From assembly GCF_000712595.1 (NCBI RefSeq), contig NZ_JOTN01000018.1, forward strand, positions 1 through 64,000: a DNA stretch of 64,000 nt. Direction: 5' to 3'. Under the pieces are notes generated by a model that saw only the letters and a list, made by a program, of their open reading frames with translations, made no database searches and was not told the DNA's origin. Positions 18,167 through 27,191 of the stretch are shown here, piece by piece. The translations under genes and the position numbers were made by a program. Origin of the DNA: Bacillus manliponensis. GTDB taxonomy: Bacteria > Bacillota > Bacilli > Bacillales > Bacillaceae_G. Within the stretch, counting starts at the first letter, position 1; each line of letters opens with the position of its first letter.

Positions 18167-20803
18167 ATGGAATTTTATCAGAGTAGGACAGAAGACGTAC
18201 TAGAAGCAATTCATACGACAGAAAATGGTTTATCGAATGAGGAAGTGAAATCTCGCCTTGGGCGAGATGGTTATAATGAGATTACGGATAAAGAAAAAGT
18301 GCCAACATGGAAGTTGTTTTTAGAAACATTTAAAGATCCAATGGTAATTGTTCTTCTTGCTGCGGCGGGGGTACAAATTTTAATTGGTGAAGTTGTGGAG
18401 TCCGTCATTATCTTTCTTGTATTACTTCTTAATTCAGTGATTAGTGTAGTGCAAACAAGGAAGGCCGAAAGCTCTTTAGAAGCATTAAGAGACATGTCTG
18501 CTCCAGAAGCAAAAGTCATTCGAGATGGGGTGAAACAAACAATCCCAGCAAAAGAGCTTGTACAAGGCGATATTGTTTTTTTAGAAGCAGGAGATTATGT
18601 TCCTGCTGATGGACGTGTCACTGAGAGTGGCTCTTTGAAAGCAAATGAAGGGATGTTAACGGGTGAATCTGAAGCAGTTGAAAAGAATACAGATGCAATT
18701 GAAGGAGAAGCTGCACTCGGAGACCGCCGCAATATGGTCTTTAGTAGTTCGTTAGTTGTTTACGGCCGTGGTACATTTGTTGTGACAGGTACTGGTGAGA
18801 AAACTGAAGTTGGTAAAATTGCTCATATGCTCTCAACAGCAGAGCAAAAAGATACACCGCTTCAGCGAAAGTTAAGCGATTTTAGTAAGAAGCTTGGTAT
18901 CGGTATTTTATTACTTTGTATTGCTATTTTTGCGGTGCAAGCGGCGCGCATATGGTTTGGTGGTACAGATGCAGATATGACAACTGCTTTAGTGAATGCA
19001 TTAATGTTTTCTGTAGCAGTAGCGGTTGCCGCAATACCAGAAGCATTGCAGTCAATTGTAACCATTGTATTGTCTGTTGGGACAAATAAAATGGCGAAGC
19101 AACATGCGATTATTCGTAAGTTACCTGCTGTTGAAACGTTAGGGTCAACAAGCATTATTTGTACAGATAAAACGGGTACATTGACGCAAAATAAAATGAC
19201 TGTTACTGATCATTTTTTGCCGGTTCATAAAGCGGAGAGGTTGCCTAATAACTTAGAAGAGTGGGATGAATCAGAGCGTTTGCTTGTTCGAATTGCTGCG
19301 CTTTGTAACGATTCCTATATAAATGAAGATGGAAAAGAAGTTGGAGATCCAACAGAAGTAGCGTTAATTAACTTTGCAAATAAGCATGCTCACGAATACG
19401 AAGAACTACGTGCAACGTATAAACGGGAAGCGGAGTTACCATTTGATTCTGATCGTAAGCTCATGTCTACGGTACATACGATAGATGGACAGAAAATGAT
19501 GTTAACAAAAGGTGGACCGGATGTCATGTTTAGCCGTGCTAGCTACGTGTTAGTAAACGGTGAGGAACAACTAATGACTGACGACTTGCTCGAACGATTT
19601 GAGGGAGCAAATGAAGAGTTTTCAAATCAAGCTTTACGCGTGTTGGCCTATGGGTATAAGAGGGTATCAGGGAACGCACATATTACGCATGACGATGAGC
19701 ATGACCTTGTGCTAGTTGGCTTAACAGCAATGATGGATCCACCAAGAGAAGCAGTGTACAGTGCAATAGAGGAATCGAAAAAGGCTGGTATACGTACGAT
19801 TATGATTACTGGTGATCATAAAACGACTGCGCAGGCTATTGGCCGGGACATCGGACTTATGGACGAAGATGATATTGCGGTTACTGGTAAAGAGTTAGAT
19901 GCGATGTCTGAAGAAGAGTTAGAGAAAGTGTTAGATAAAATTTCTGTATATGCTCGTGTATCACCTGAAAATAAAATTCGAATTGTACGAGCTTGGCAAA
20001 AACGAGATGCTGTCACAGCGATGACTGGAGACGGTGTGAACGATGCCCCAGCGTTAAAACAAGCGGATATCGGTATTGCGATGGGAAGTGGTACCGACGT
20101 TGCGAAAGACTCTGCTGCTATGATTTTAACAGATGATAACTTCGTTTCGATTGTAAATGCTGTTCAAGTTGGTAGAACAGTATTTGATAACATTAAGAAA
20201 GCGATTAGTTATTTATTTGCTGGAAATTTAGGGGCGATTATTGCCATACTGTATGCAGTTATGTTTAATTTACCGAACCCGTTCACGGCGTTGCAACTGT
20301 TATTTATTAATCTTGTCAACGATTCGCTACCTGCGATTGCGTTAGGTGTCGAGAAACCAGAACCGGATGTTATGAAACGAAAACCACGTTCGGTTGATGA
20401 AGGTATTTTTGCAGGCGGAACGATGAGAACAGTGTTAACACGTGGTATTTTAATTGGAATTGCTGTAATCATTTCCTTTTATATTGGTCTATCCCAATCA
20501 GATGAAATGGGCGTAGCAATGGCATTTACGACATTAATATTATCACGAACACTACAAACTTTTGCTGCTCGTTCTAATACGCAAACTGTGTTTGGATTAG
20601 GATTCTTTAGCAACAAATATGTTGTCGGTGCGGTTGCACTTGGTTTTGTATTGTATGGTATTACCGTTTTACCATTTGCCCGTGATGTGTTTAACATTCC
20701 GGCAGCATTTGGCTTAGCGGATTGGTTCATTGCAGCAGCGCTGGCATTAGGGGCTGTTATTGTAATGGAGATTGTAAAAGTGATACAAAATCCGAAGCGT
20801 TAA
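18167..20803 (+). CDS. Calcium-transporting P-type ATPase (P2A)
   Basis: An 878-residue cation pump of the SERCA-like P2A class, close in size to B. subtilis YloB, exporting Ca2+ across the cell membrane. Visible parts: N-terminal cation-ATPase domain, actuator TGES (LTGESEAVEK), the M4 ion-binding AAIPEAL, phosphorylated DKTGTLT at Asp334, KGGPDVMF in the nucleotide domain, TGDGVNDAPAL hinge, and M5/M6 with NLVNDSLPA. The ATG follows AAGGAGA. Single gene with its own terminator. Mn2+ transport cannot be excluded. Confidence 0.92.
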   Translation: MEFYQSRTEDVLEAIHTTENGLSNEEVKSRLGRDGYNEITDKEKVPTWKLFLETFKDPMVIVLLAAAGVQILIGEVVESVIIFLVLLLNSVISVVQTRKAESSLEALRDMSAPEAKVIRDGVKQTIPAKELVQGDIVFLEAGDYVPADGRVTESGSLKANEGMLTGESEAVEKNTDAIEGEAALGDRRNMVFSSSLVVYGRGTFVVTGTGEKTEVGKIAHMLSTAEQKDTPLQRKLSDFSKKLGIGILLLCIAIFAVQAARIWFGGTDADMTTALVNALMFSVAVAVAAIPEALQSIVTIVLSVGTNKMAKQHAIIRKLPAVETLGSTSIICTDKTGTLTQNKMTVTDHFLPVHKAERLPNNLEEWDESERLLVRIAALCNDSYINEDGKEVGDPTEVALINFANKHAHEYEELRATYKREAELPFDSDRKLMSTVHTIDGQKMMLTKGGPDVMFSRASYVLVNGEEQLMTDDLLERFEGANEEFSNQALRVLAYGYKRVSGNAHITHDDEHDLVLVGLTAMMDPPREAVYSAIEESKKAGIRTIMITGDHKTTAQAIGRDIGLMDEDDIAVTGKELDAMSEEELEKVLDKISVYARVSPENKIRIVRAWQKRDAVTAMTGDGVNDAPALKQADIGIAMGSGTDVAKDSAAMILTDDNFVSIVNAVQVGRTVFDNIKKAISYLFAGNLGAIIAILYAVMFNLPNPFTALQLLFINLVNDSLPAIALGVEKPEPDVMKRKPRSVDEGIFAGGTMRTVLTRGILIGIAVIISFYIGLSQSDEMGVAMAFTTLILSRTLQTFAARSNTQTVFGLGFFSNKYVVGAVALGFVLYGITVLPFARDVFNIPAAFGLADWFIAAALALGAVIVMEIVKVIQNPKR

Positions 20804-20807
20804 CTTC

Positions 20808-20840
20808 AAAAGGTGTTTTCCATGAGGAAAACACCTTTTT
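20808..20840 (+). terminator. Terminator after Ca2+-ATPase
   Basis: AAAAGGTGTTTTC and GAAAACACCTTTT form a strong stem; T-run follows. Confidence 0.9.
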
Positions 20841-20860
20841 GTATGTGAGAGTAGCTTCGT

Positions 20861-21139
20861 TCATCTTCGTGTAATAAATTTAATTAGCGCATCTATAATC
20901 ATCGCTAAAAGCGTTCCGCAAAAAGCAAAAGCAGCGATAAACCCAACGCCCATACCTGTCCAGCCACCTATGAGAAAAAAACTGGCCAATACTGTGAGGA
21001 TGCTTAATAGAAGAAGTGAGACTCCAACTACGTGTTCATAATTTTTGCCAGGGAAAAAGGTTCTTATCATTGCAAAGATGAACAGGATAAAAAGTGTAGT
21101 GACTATGAATATGATTATCATGCTTGCAGATTCACTCAT
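20861..21139 (-). CDS. Small membrane protein, unassigned
   Basis: A 92-residue protein of three hydrophobic segments (about 6-28, 36-57 and 62-84) with the loop IGGWTGMGVGF between the second and third. The reverse-strand ATG follows AAAGGAGGAG, a strong ribosome binding site, so it is surely translated. Possibly YesK-like by size and topology, but I do not recognise it firmly. Convergent with the ATPase gene. Confidence 0.75.
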   Translation of the reverse strand: MSESASMIIIFIVTTLFILFIFAMIRTFFPGKNYEHVVGVSLLLLSILTVLASFFLIGGWTGMGVGFIAAFAFCGTLLAMIIDALIKFITRR

Positions 21140-21194
21140 ACATTCTCCTCCTTTTTTACTCTATAAATATTTTAAGGGAAGCGCTCTTATTCTT

Positions 21195-21743
21195 CTAATA
21201 TAAATATCCCATAAGATCGAGCTCTCCGCCTTGCCAATCCATATTTCCAACCTTCTTAATCATGAGTTCGTCTATTTGTTCGGTTCCAATAGCAAAAGAT
21301 GTTAACTGCTCGTCATCTACTTTTAGCCATTTGCATGTGTTGCGAGGTGACCAAAAACCATGTTTCTCATAAAGTCTCTTATTGTCGGCAAACAGAAGTG
21401 AAAAGTCAATGTTGCGTTCAATTGCAAATTGCTCTATTTCTTTGAGTAAAGCTGAACCTATATGATTTGAGCGATACTCTTGCTTTACGCATAAATCAAT
21501 AATTCCAAGAACTTTCACGGGCGTTGTACCATTTAAGTTCATTATGCGATAGTCTAAGCCGACTTGTCCGATTATGTTGTTCACTTCGTCAAGGGCAATA
21601 AAACGGAAGTGAGGGATTTGTTTAAAAAAGCTTCTATTTTTAGGGTAGTCTGGTGAAAAGCAGTCTGCTAGTAGTGTACATAACTCATGATGTCTGCTTG
21701 CCTTTATATCATAATCAAAAATTTTTTTAATTTTTAAGTGCAA
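21195..21743 (-). CDS. GNAT-family N-acetyltransferase
   Basis: A 182-residue GNAT protein, transferring an acetyl group from acetyl-CoA to an unknown amine. The central acetyl-CoA site reads LCVKQEYRSNHIGSALLKEIE, with the R/Q-x-x-G-x-G/A signature present as RSNHIG. The following strand ends in LYEKHGF, typical of GNATs. The ATG overlaps AAAGGAGGTAAC. It is on the same strand as its neighbours but separated by about 100 nt from the next. Confidence 0.85.
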   Translation of the reverse strand: MHLKIKKIFDYDIKASRHHELCTLLADCFSPDYPKNRSFFKQIPHFRFIALDEVNNIIGQVGLDYRIMNLNGTTPVKVLGIIDLCVKQEYRSNHIGSALLKEIEQFAIERNIDFSLLFADNKRLYEKHGFWSPRNTCKWLKVDDEQLTSFAIGTEQIDELMIKKVGNMDWQGGELDLMGYLY

Positions 21744-21825
21744 ATTTTGTTACCTCCTTTTCTGCTTACTCGATATATTCGTCTTTTGTAAGTAACAACC
21801 CTTGGTCAGATGGAAAAGGACAAAA

Positions 21826-21853
21826 TAAAAAGCTCAAGCAACATTACTTGAAC
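21826..21853 (-). terminator. Terminator of the DUF3189 gene
   Basis: On the reverse strand AGTTCAAG and CTTGAGCT form a stem followed by TTTTTATTTT. It overlaps the last codons of the gene. Confidence 0.65.
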
Positions 21854-22350
21854 TCCTCATTCTCTAATATAACTAATTGTGCATCTGTCGATTTTCCCTT
21901 TTCTTTTGTATGTTGTACAAGCCTCATAATGTTGTTGCAGCATTGTTTAGCACCTAACACGAGTAGCGGTACACCGATAAAATCAATCTTTAATCGTCTA
22001 GAAAATAATCCGCCGATTGTCATTGCAAATGGGACGGTTGGAGATGTGTTGGAGAATACAACCTTTTCATGAAAGTGATGTTGATTTTGTAATAGAGCGA
22101 TTAAGTTTTGCATCACCTTTCTAGCATTTTTTGAAGCGCCACAACCTACTGTATAAACGTGGTTTCCATCTTCATCAATACCACGAAAAATTAAGTTCCC
22201 CATATCAGCAGTTGTTAATTGATTGAAATATGGTACAGCTAATATTTCTTCTTTTGTCAGCGTACGATTTGTAGGCAGTTGATTAAAATGATATGCAGCG
22301 GCAAGAGAAGTTGTATGTGTTCCACCGAAATCGTTGTATATGTAAATCAC
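21844..22350 (-). CDS. DUF3189 family protein
   Basis: A 168-residue soluble protein beginning MIYIYNDFGGTHTTSLAAAYH. The run of small residues with the GGTHTT motif after a first beta strand, and VGCGASKN later, match DUF3189, a family of Bacillus/Clostridium proteins of unknown role. A bcr-like repeat lies 25 nt upstream of its start. The start codon lacks a strong GGAGG, although GGATGATACC is present. Confidence 0.78.
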   Translation of the reverse strand: MIYIYNDFGGTHTTSLAAAYHFNQLPTNRTLTKEEILAVPYFNQLTTADMGNLIFRGIDEDGNHVYTVGCGASKNARKVMQNLIALLQNQHHFHEKVVFSNTSPTVPFAMTIGGLFSRRLKIDFIGVPLLVLGAKQCCNNIMRLVQHTKEKGKSTDAQLVILENEEFK

Positions 22351-22375
22351 GGTATCATCCTTTACTGTATTTGTG

Positions 22376-22461
22376 TTTATCCCGTATTAAAGGCCTGATT
22401 GATCAGGCTAACACTCAATGGGAGATGAAGAAAAGCCCCGCTGAGTGAAGTTTCACTTTAT
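22376..22461 (-). repeat. bcr-like repeat, copy 1
   Basis: Reverse orientation, bounded by TTTAT on both sides. It contains the shared end GTGAAACTTCACTCAG, a G-rich/C-rich hairpin and a TTAATACGGG tail, plus an extra small palindrome GCCTGATTGATCAGGC. It lies between the DUF3189 and MFS genes, in the 5' region of both. Confidence 0.75.
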
Positions 22462-22631
22462 TATCACCGTTCATTTGTATGTTCAGTCCAAGCATATAGA
22501 ATCTTTTTGGATTATTTCTCACTTTTTTGGAGTTGTTCATTCCTCTTCATATTTATTTAAATGAAAGAGTAAAGTGATGATGGAAATGATGTTCATGAAC
22601 TACATAAAGAATCTATGAAGGAGGAAGAAAC

Positions 22632-23831
22632 GTGGATCCAAAGCGAGTGATTTTCTATTCAATGATTATTTGTTATAGCGGATTTGGTGTGATCAATCCA
22701 TTACTTGCACCACTCATTCGTGAAGTTGGTCTAGATGAAAGGCATGCGGGGTGGATGGTTTCAATTGCGGCACTTGTTTTGTTAGTAGCTGCGCCAGTAT
22801 GGGGAAGATTAAGCGATCGACATGGCCGGAAAAATATTATATTAATTGGCTTTTTAGGGTTTTCGTTTAGTTTAGCGTTATTTGCTTCTATATCGTGGAT
22901 TGGGATGGAACAACGTATCAATGTAACAATAATTTTCTTGTTACTTATGCTTTCGCGTATTTTATTTGGATTCTTTTTCCCGGCTATGATTTCTTCTTCA
23001 CAAGCATTAATGGCGGATTTAACGGATATACAGGAACGTTCTGCTGGAATGGGAATGATTGGGGCGGCAACAGGAATTGGTTTTATTATGGGACCAGCAA
23101 TGGGAGCGATATTGTCAGGAGTTCATCTTGTGTTTCCGATTTTTATCTCTTCTGTACTTGCGTTACTTGCAATGTTTTTTGTCTATAAAAAAATTCCGAA
23201 ATTGAAACCAAACATACGTGATAAAAAGACAAAAATTGATTTTCGCAGAGCAGGCCTTAGGCCATATTTAATCGTATGCATCAGTGTAATGAGTATTTTT
23301 ATGACGCTTCAAATTGTAGGTGGATTTTATGTGCAAGATACATTTGGATTAAGTACAACAGAAACAGCGATTTGGCTTGGCGTTTGTTTGTTTATTGTTG
23401 GGTTTATGATGGCGCTTGTACAAATGACGTTTGTGCAAAAGCGTCAATTTATGCCACTTACATTATTAAGAATTGGACTACCGTTATTTATTATTGGTCT
23501 TCTCTCTCTCATTTTTATTAACCATTTAGCAGGATTTGCATTTGCTTATATGGCTATTGGAGCGGGGAGTGGTTTTGTGATACCTGGTTATACGGCAGGT
23601 ATTTCAATTGCGGCAGGAAAAGAAGCACAAGGTGAAGCGGGTGGATTAACTGCAGCAGCTTCTGGAATCGCATCACTTATCGTTCCAATTGCAAGTACGT
23701 CGCTATATAGAATGGAGGCATTGTTACCTTTTTATATCGGTGCAGTCATTATTGTATTGCTTCTCCTATACGTGTGGAGTGGGCATAAAGGATTGATTTT
23801 AGAAGAAATAGAGCTACAAGCAGTAAAATAA
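22632..23831 (+). CDS. MFS transporter, drug-exporter type
   Basis: A 399-residue major facilitator with 12 predicted segments. The loop 2-3 signature GRLSDRHGRKNIILIG is intact, and GAATGIGFIMGPAMGAILSG matches the antiporter motif C of drug exporters (DHA1 type). It uses a GTG start after GAAGGAGGAAG. Substrate unknown. A terminator follows 10 nt after the stop. Confidence 0.87.
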   Translation: MDPKRVIFYSMIICYSGFGVINPLLAPLIREVGLDERHAGWMVSIAALVLLVAAPVWGRLSDRHGRKNIILIGFLGFSFSLALFASISWIGMEQRINVTIIFLLLMLSRILFGFFFPAMISSSQALMADLTDIQERSAGMGMIGAATGIGFIMGPAMGAILSGVHLVFPIFISSVLALLAMFFVYKKIPKLKPNIRDKKTKIDFRRAGLRPYLIVCISVMSIFMTLQIVGGFYVQDTFGLSTTETAIWLGVCLFIVGFMMALVQMTFVQKRQFMPLTLLRIGLPLFIIGLLSLIFINHLAGFAFAYMAIGAGSGFVIPGYTAGISIAAGKEAQGEAGGLTAAASGIASLIVPIASTSLYRMEALLPFYIGAVIIVLLLLYVWSGHKGLILEEIELQAVK

Positions 23832-23839
23832 ACAAAATG

Positions 23840-23870
23840 AAAGAGCACTGCGTTATGTGGTGCTCTTTTT
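23840..23870 (+). terminator. Terminator after MFS gene
   Basis: AAAGAGCAC and GTGCTCTTT flank a 12-nt loop, with a T-run. Confidence 0.88.
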
Positions 23871-23950
23871 GTAAAGAAATAGGTTATGTCAAATGAATGT
23901 AACAAAAAAGGAGTATGCTAATAAGTAGCAAAGAGTGATGGAGGAGCGGT

Positions 23951-24598
23951 ATGAAAGTATTAATTGCAGATGATGAACTAGATATGTTGAAAATTTTAAA
24001 GGCATACTTTGAGAAGGAAGGCTTTCAAGTATATATTGCAAAAGATGGTGCAGAAGCACTAGAGGTGTTCTACCGAGAACGAATCGATTTGGCTGTTTTA
24101 GATTGGATGATGCCAAAAGTAAATGGAATTCGCGTTTGTCAGGAGATGAAACAACAAGCAGATATAAAAGTGTTAATGTTAACAGCGAAAAGTGAACATG
24201 AGGATGAATTGGCTGCACTACAAAGCGGGGCGGATGAATATATAAAAAAGCCATTTCATCCAGGGATTTTATTAACGAGAGCGAAAAAGCTTCTTCATCA
24301 AGAAGATGTGATTGAAGTACAAGACTTGAAAATAAAGATGGTAAAAAACAAAGTATATAAAGGTGAACGAGAGTTAGATATGACAAAGACGGAACTAGAT
24401 CTTCTAAAATGTTTCTTACATCATAAGGGAACGATTTTGACACGGGAGAAGCTATTAAATATGGTGTGGGGATTTGATTATTTTGGAGATGAGCGTACAG
24501 TGGATACGCATATTAGAAGGTTAAGAAGAAAAATAGGTGAAGATATTATTAAAACACATCGAGGATTAGGATATAGCTTGGAGGATAGACGTGAATAA
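23951..24598 (+). CDS. OmpR-family response regulator
   Basis: 215 residues: receiver domain with acidic pocket DDE at 7-9, phosphoacceptor Asp51 (LAVLDWMMP), and the conserved Lys in YIKKPF near residue 98-103; then a winged-helix DNA-binding domain with ERTVDTHIRRLRRKIGED and RGLGYSLE. The ATG follows GGAGGAGCGG. The stop overlaps the GTG start of the partner kinase, so they are translated together. It lies upstream of an iron-regulated cluster, but no link is shown. Confidence 0.93.
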   Translation: MKVLIADDELDMLKILKAYFEKEGFQVYIAKDGAEALEVFYRERIDLAVLDWMMPKVNGIRVCQEMKQQADIKVLMLTAKSEHEDELAALQSGADEYIKKPFHPGILLTRAKKLLHQEDVIEVQDLKIKMVKNKVYKGERELDMTKTELDLLKCFLHHKGTILTREKLLNMVWGFDYFGDERTVDTHIRRLRRKIGEDIIKTHRGLGYSLEDRRE

Positions 24599-25970
24599 AC
24601 TTGGTAAAAAATTATTTATTAGTATTTCTATTACAATTGTTTTTATTTTTACGATTTCGTTGTTAGGAACAAATTATTTTTTACCGAAGTATATGATTTA
24701 TAAAACCCGGGAGAAGGTACAAAGTGTTACAGAGCAGCTCCAGGTGATATCGATAGAAGAACTGGACGACTTTATTGATGAAGTGGAAAAAGAAGAGCAT
24801 GTCACGATTGTATATACGTCGATTAAAAGTACAGAAGAAGCAATTAACGAATCATTACGGTCACAACTTACTAAAAAAAGAGTTACATTAAATCGCCTAT
24901 GGATTACAGAAGACGAGATAATGAAGGTGAGAGATAAAGGAAAGACGAATAAGTTGTACGATCAAGAAAAATTAAAAGCGAGCTTTTTTGCGAATTATAC
25001 TGTAAAAGGTGATTTATTAATTTTAACAGGTATTTCTATTGCACAATCTCATGAGATTATTGAGATGTTAAATACGTTTAATGCATATATATTTGGACTC
25101 TCTATGTTGCTCGTTATCATCATTGTTTGGATATTATCAAAGGCGATTACTACACCTTTAAAGGAATTAAGCGAGGTTGCTGAAGATATTTCGAACTTGC
25201 ATTTCAAAAGGACAGATGTGAAAACAAATGATGAGATTGGTGATTTGGCACAAAGTATTAATCGTATGAGTGCCACTTTACATGATGTACATCAAGACTT
25301 AATAGATCGAAATGCTCATTTAAAACGATTTATGGGCGATATTACTCACGAACTTAAGACACCTATTGCACTTGTGAAAGCTTATGCGATGGGAATACAA
25401 GATGGATTAGATGATGGAACGTATGTAGATACAATTATTAAGCAAACAGACCAACTTTCAAATTTAATCGAAGAGTTACTGTGTTTCTCAAAGATGGAAA
25501 GAGATCGTTTACAGAAAGAAGAGTTTGAACTGGTTCCGCTTATTCAGCGAGTAATAGGTAAATATAAAATTGAGCTGCACTCTAAAGGGATCATGCTGAA
25601 AGAGCAGTATCCTAAACATCCAGTTCTTATCACTGCTGACGCAGCGAAAATGGAAATGGTGTTTAACAACTTAATTTCTAATGCGATGAAGTATACAAAT
25701 AATAATCAGATTGAAGTGTGGATTGAAGATTGTGGGGGTGAAGTACGATTTACTATTCAAAATGGTATAAATGAAGTATCAGAAGAAGACATCATGAAGT
25801 TATGGGAGCCGTTTTTTGTATTAGAGTCCTCTCGTAGTAAAGAAGTATCTGGAACAGGATTGGGATTAGCGATTGTGAAAAGTATTTTAGAGAGGCATAG
25901 CTTTCAGTATGGTGTTTCTAAAGTGGAAAATGATATTCGTTTTTATGTGTATATGAAAAAGAGTTTGTAA
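24591..25970 (+). CDS. Sensor histidine kinase (HisKA type)
   Basis: 459 residues with an N-terminal membrane segment (about 8-30), an extracytoplasmic sensor region, a second segment near 165-185, a HAMP domain (TTPLKELSEVAEDISNLHF), H-box FMGDITHELKTPIALVKAYA with the phosphorylated His, and ATP-binding N, G1 and G2 boxes (NNLISNAMKYT, GTGLGLAIVK). The start is GTG after GGAGG inside the regulator gene. Signal unknown. Confidence 0.93.
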   Translation: MNKLGKKLFISISITIVFIFTISLLGTNYFLPKYMIYKTREKVQSVTEQLQVISIEELDDFIDEVEKEEHVTIVYTSIKSTEEAINESLRSQLTKKRVTLNRLWITEDEIMKVRDKGKTNKLYDQEKLKASFFANYTVKGDLLILTGISIAQSHEIIEMLNTFNAYIFGLSMLLVIIIVWILSKAITTPLKELSEVAEDISNLHFKRTDVKTNDEIGDLAQSINRMSATLHDVHQDLIDRNAHLKRFMGDITHELKTPIALVKAYAMGIQDGLDDGTYVDTIIKQTDQLSNLIEELLCFSKMERDRLQKEEFELVPLIQRVIGKYKIELHSKGIMLKEQYPKHPVLITADAAKMEMVFNNLISNAMKYTNNNQIEVWIEDCGGEVRFTIQNGINEVSEEDIMKLWEPFFVLESSRSKEVSGTGLGLAIVKSILERHSFQYGVSKVENDIRFYVYMKKSL

Positions 25971-26001
25971 TTCCTTTTTAGCATCTAAAAAGGAATTTTT
26001 T
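25969..26001 (+). terminator. Terminator after the two-component operon
   Basis: AATTCCTTTTTAG and CTAAAAAGGAATT form a perfect 13-bp stem with a 3-nt loop and a T-run. Confidence 0.9.
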
Positions 26002-26049
26002 ACGTATTGTAGGAAATGAGTGAAAAGCACGGAAGAATTATAATATAAT

Positions 26050-26064
26050 TGATAATAATTATCA
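26050..26064. promoter_or_regulatory. Fur box
   Basis: TGATAATAATTATCA is a perfect 7-1-7 match to the Bacillus Fur consensus TGATAATnATTATCA. It lies just before the AraC-type gene, so iron-dependent repression of the regulator and probably of the ABC genes behind it is expected. Confidence 0.85.
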
Positions 26065-26081
26065 ATTAAGGGGTGACTGAG

Positions 26082-27059
26082 GTGTACGATAGTCTTTTAA
26101 AGAGTCACTATGAAGGATTAAAGAAACAATATATGCACAAAGTTGGGGATACTTGGCTTGGAGAAAGGTATGAGGTTTGTCCGAATTATGGAAGTGGATC
26201 TGTCCTGCATATTATAATTGAGCCAGGTGTTGAACTTGTTATTTTTCAAGACTGTACATCAAAGAGAATGCAATCGGATACGTTTAGTTATGAGCAAAAC
26301 ATGATTGAAATTACATGTATTACAGCAGGATGGGCGAAAATGAGGTTTTCCACTGAAGAAGATTTTGTAACGGTTCATAAAGGAACATTATTGTATTTTG
26401 ATTGGTCAAACCCTTGGGCTTATTATGAAGGAGAAAGTGAAGGGTTTTCGGGTATTTCTGTTTATTTCAATATAGATGTACTGAAAGAAAATTTAAATGT
26501 TCAAAGCTCTTTTGTTATTGAAGAGAAATGGTCGCAGCTTTCAACATTGATGTTTAAGAAAGACGATCCTCTTTATATTGTCCGGAGTTCGCCGATACAT
26601 GGAATCATTGCACGCCAATTGATGAATGGCTTACATGAAGAAATGACAGATTATTTATCTCTCAAATCAAAAGTGCTTGAATTTTTATCGTACTGTATGA
26701 AGGAAGAGCTCGGAGGAGTAAATATACAAGGTAAACAATTTGAGAAACTCATAGAAATAAAAGAGAAAATTGATTGTGATATTACAGAGCCACTTCAAGT
26801 GAAGCAGTTAGTACATATATATGACATTCCTATTTTAGAGTTACAAGAAGGATTTAAACAGTTGGTAGGCTGTACCGTTTATCAATACATTAAGAAGAAA
26901 AGGCTAAAGAAGGCAGCGCAATTATTGCAAACAACAGATGATTCCATTACGAAAATTGCAAATGAAGTTGGTTATAGCAATCCGAGTAAGTTTACGAGTG
27001 CTTTTAAAGCGATGATGTTTGAAACACCTTTGCAGTATAGGAAGAAATATAAGAATTGA
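26082..27059 (+). CDS. AraC-family regulator, siderophore-locus type
   Basis: 325 residues with an N-terminal sensing region and a C-terminal AraC double helix-turn-helix (ITKIANEVGYSNPSKFTSAFKAMMFETPLQYRKK). It resembles the PchR/YbtA type found in siderophore loci. GTG 26082 follows AAGGGG at 8 nt; the GTG at 26073 is inside that site. It is preceded by a perfect Fur box and followed by two ABC exporter genes. In the Yersinia ybt locus an AraC regulator also precedes two such transporters (ybtA-ybtP-ybtQ). Confidence 0.87.
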   Translation: MYDSLLKSHYEGLKKQYMHKVGDTWLGERYEVCPNYGSGSVLHIIIEPGVELVIFQDCTSKRMQSDTFSYEQNMIEITCITAGWAKMRFSTEEDFVTVHKGTLLYFDWSNPWAYYEGESEGFSGISVYFNIDVLKENLNVQSSFVIEEKWSQLSTLMFKKDDPLYIVRSSPIHGIIARQLMNGLHEEMTDYLSLKSKVLEFLSYCMKEELGGVNIQGKQFEKLIEIKEKIDCDITEPLQVKQLVHIYDIPILELQEGFKQLVGCTVYQYIKKKRLKKAAQLLQTTDDSITKIANEVGYSNPSKFTSAFKAMMFETPLQYRKKYKN

Positions 27060-27099
27060 AAAATATCTAGTTCTCTATAAAGGGGACTGGATATTTTTT
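27060..27099 (+). terminator. Terminator after AraC-type gene
   Basis: AAATATCTAGT and ACTGGATATTT form a stem followed by Ts, between the regulator and the ABC genes. Confidence 0.7.
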
Positions 27100-27136
27100 G
27101 GATTGATTTCTATTTTTTTAGAGTGGTAAATGATGT

Positions 27137-27165
27137 CTGTTATCAATTACATTAATTGATAACAG
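27137..27165. promoter_or_regulatory. Perfect inverted repeat before the ABC genes
   Basis: CTGTTATCAATT and AATTGATAACAG, with 5 nt between, form a perfect palindrome 27 bp before the first ABC start. It contains Fur-like TTATCA/TGATAA halves in the opposite order to the Fur consensus. Candidate site for Fur or the AraC-type regulator. Confidence 0.6.
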
Positions 27166-27191
27166 AAGGAATACAAGGGGGGATACGTTCT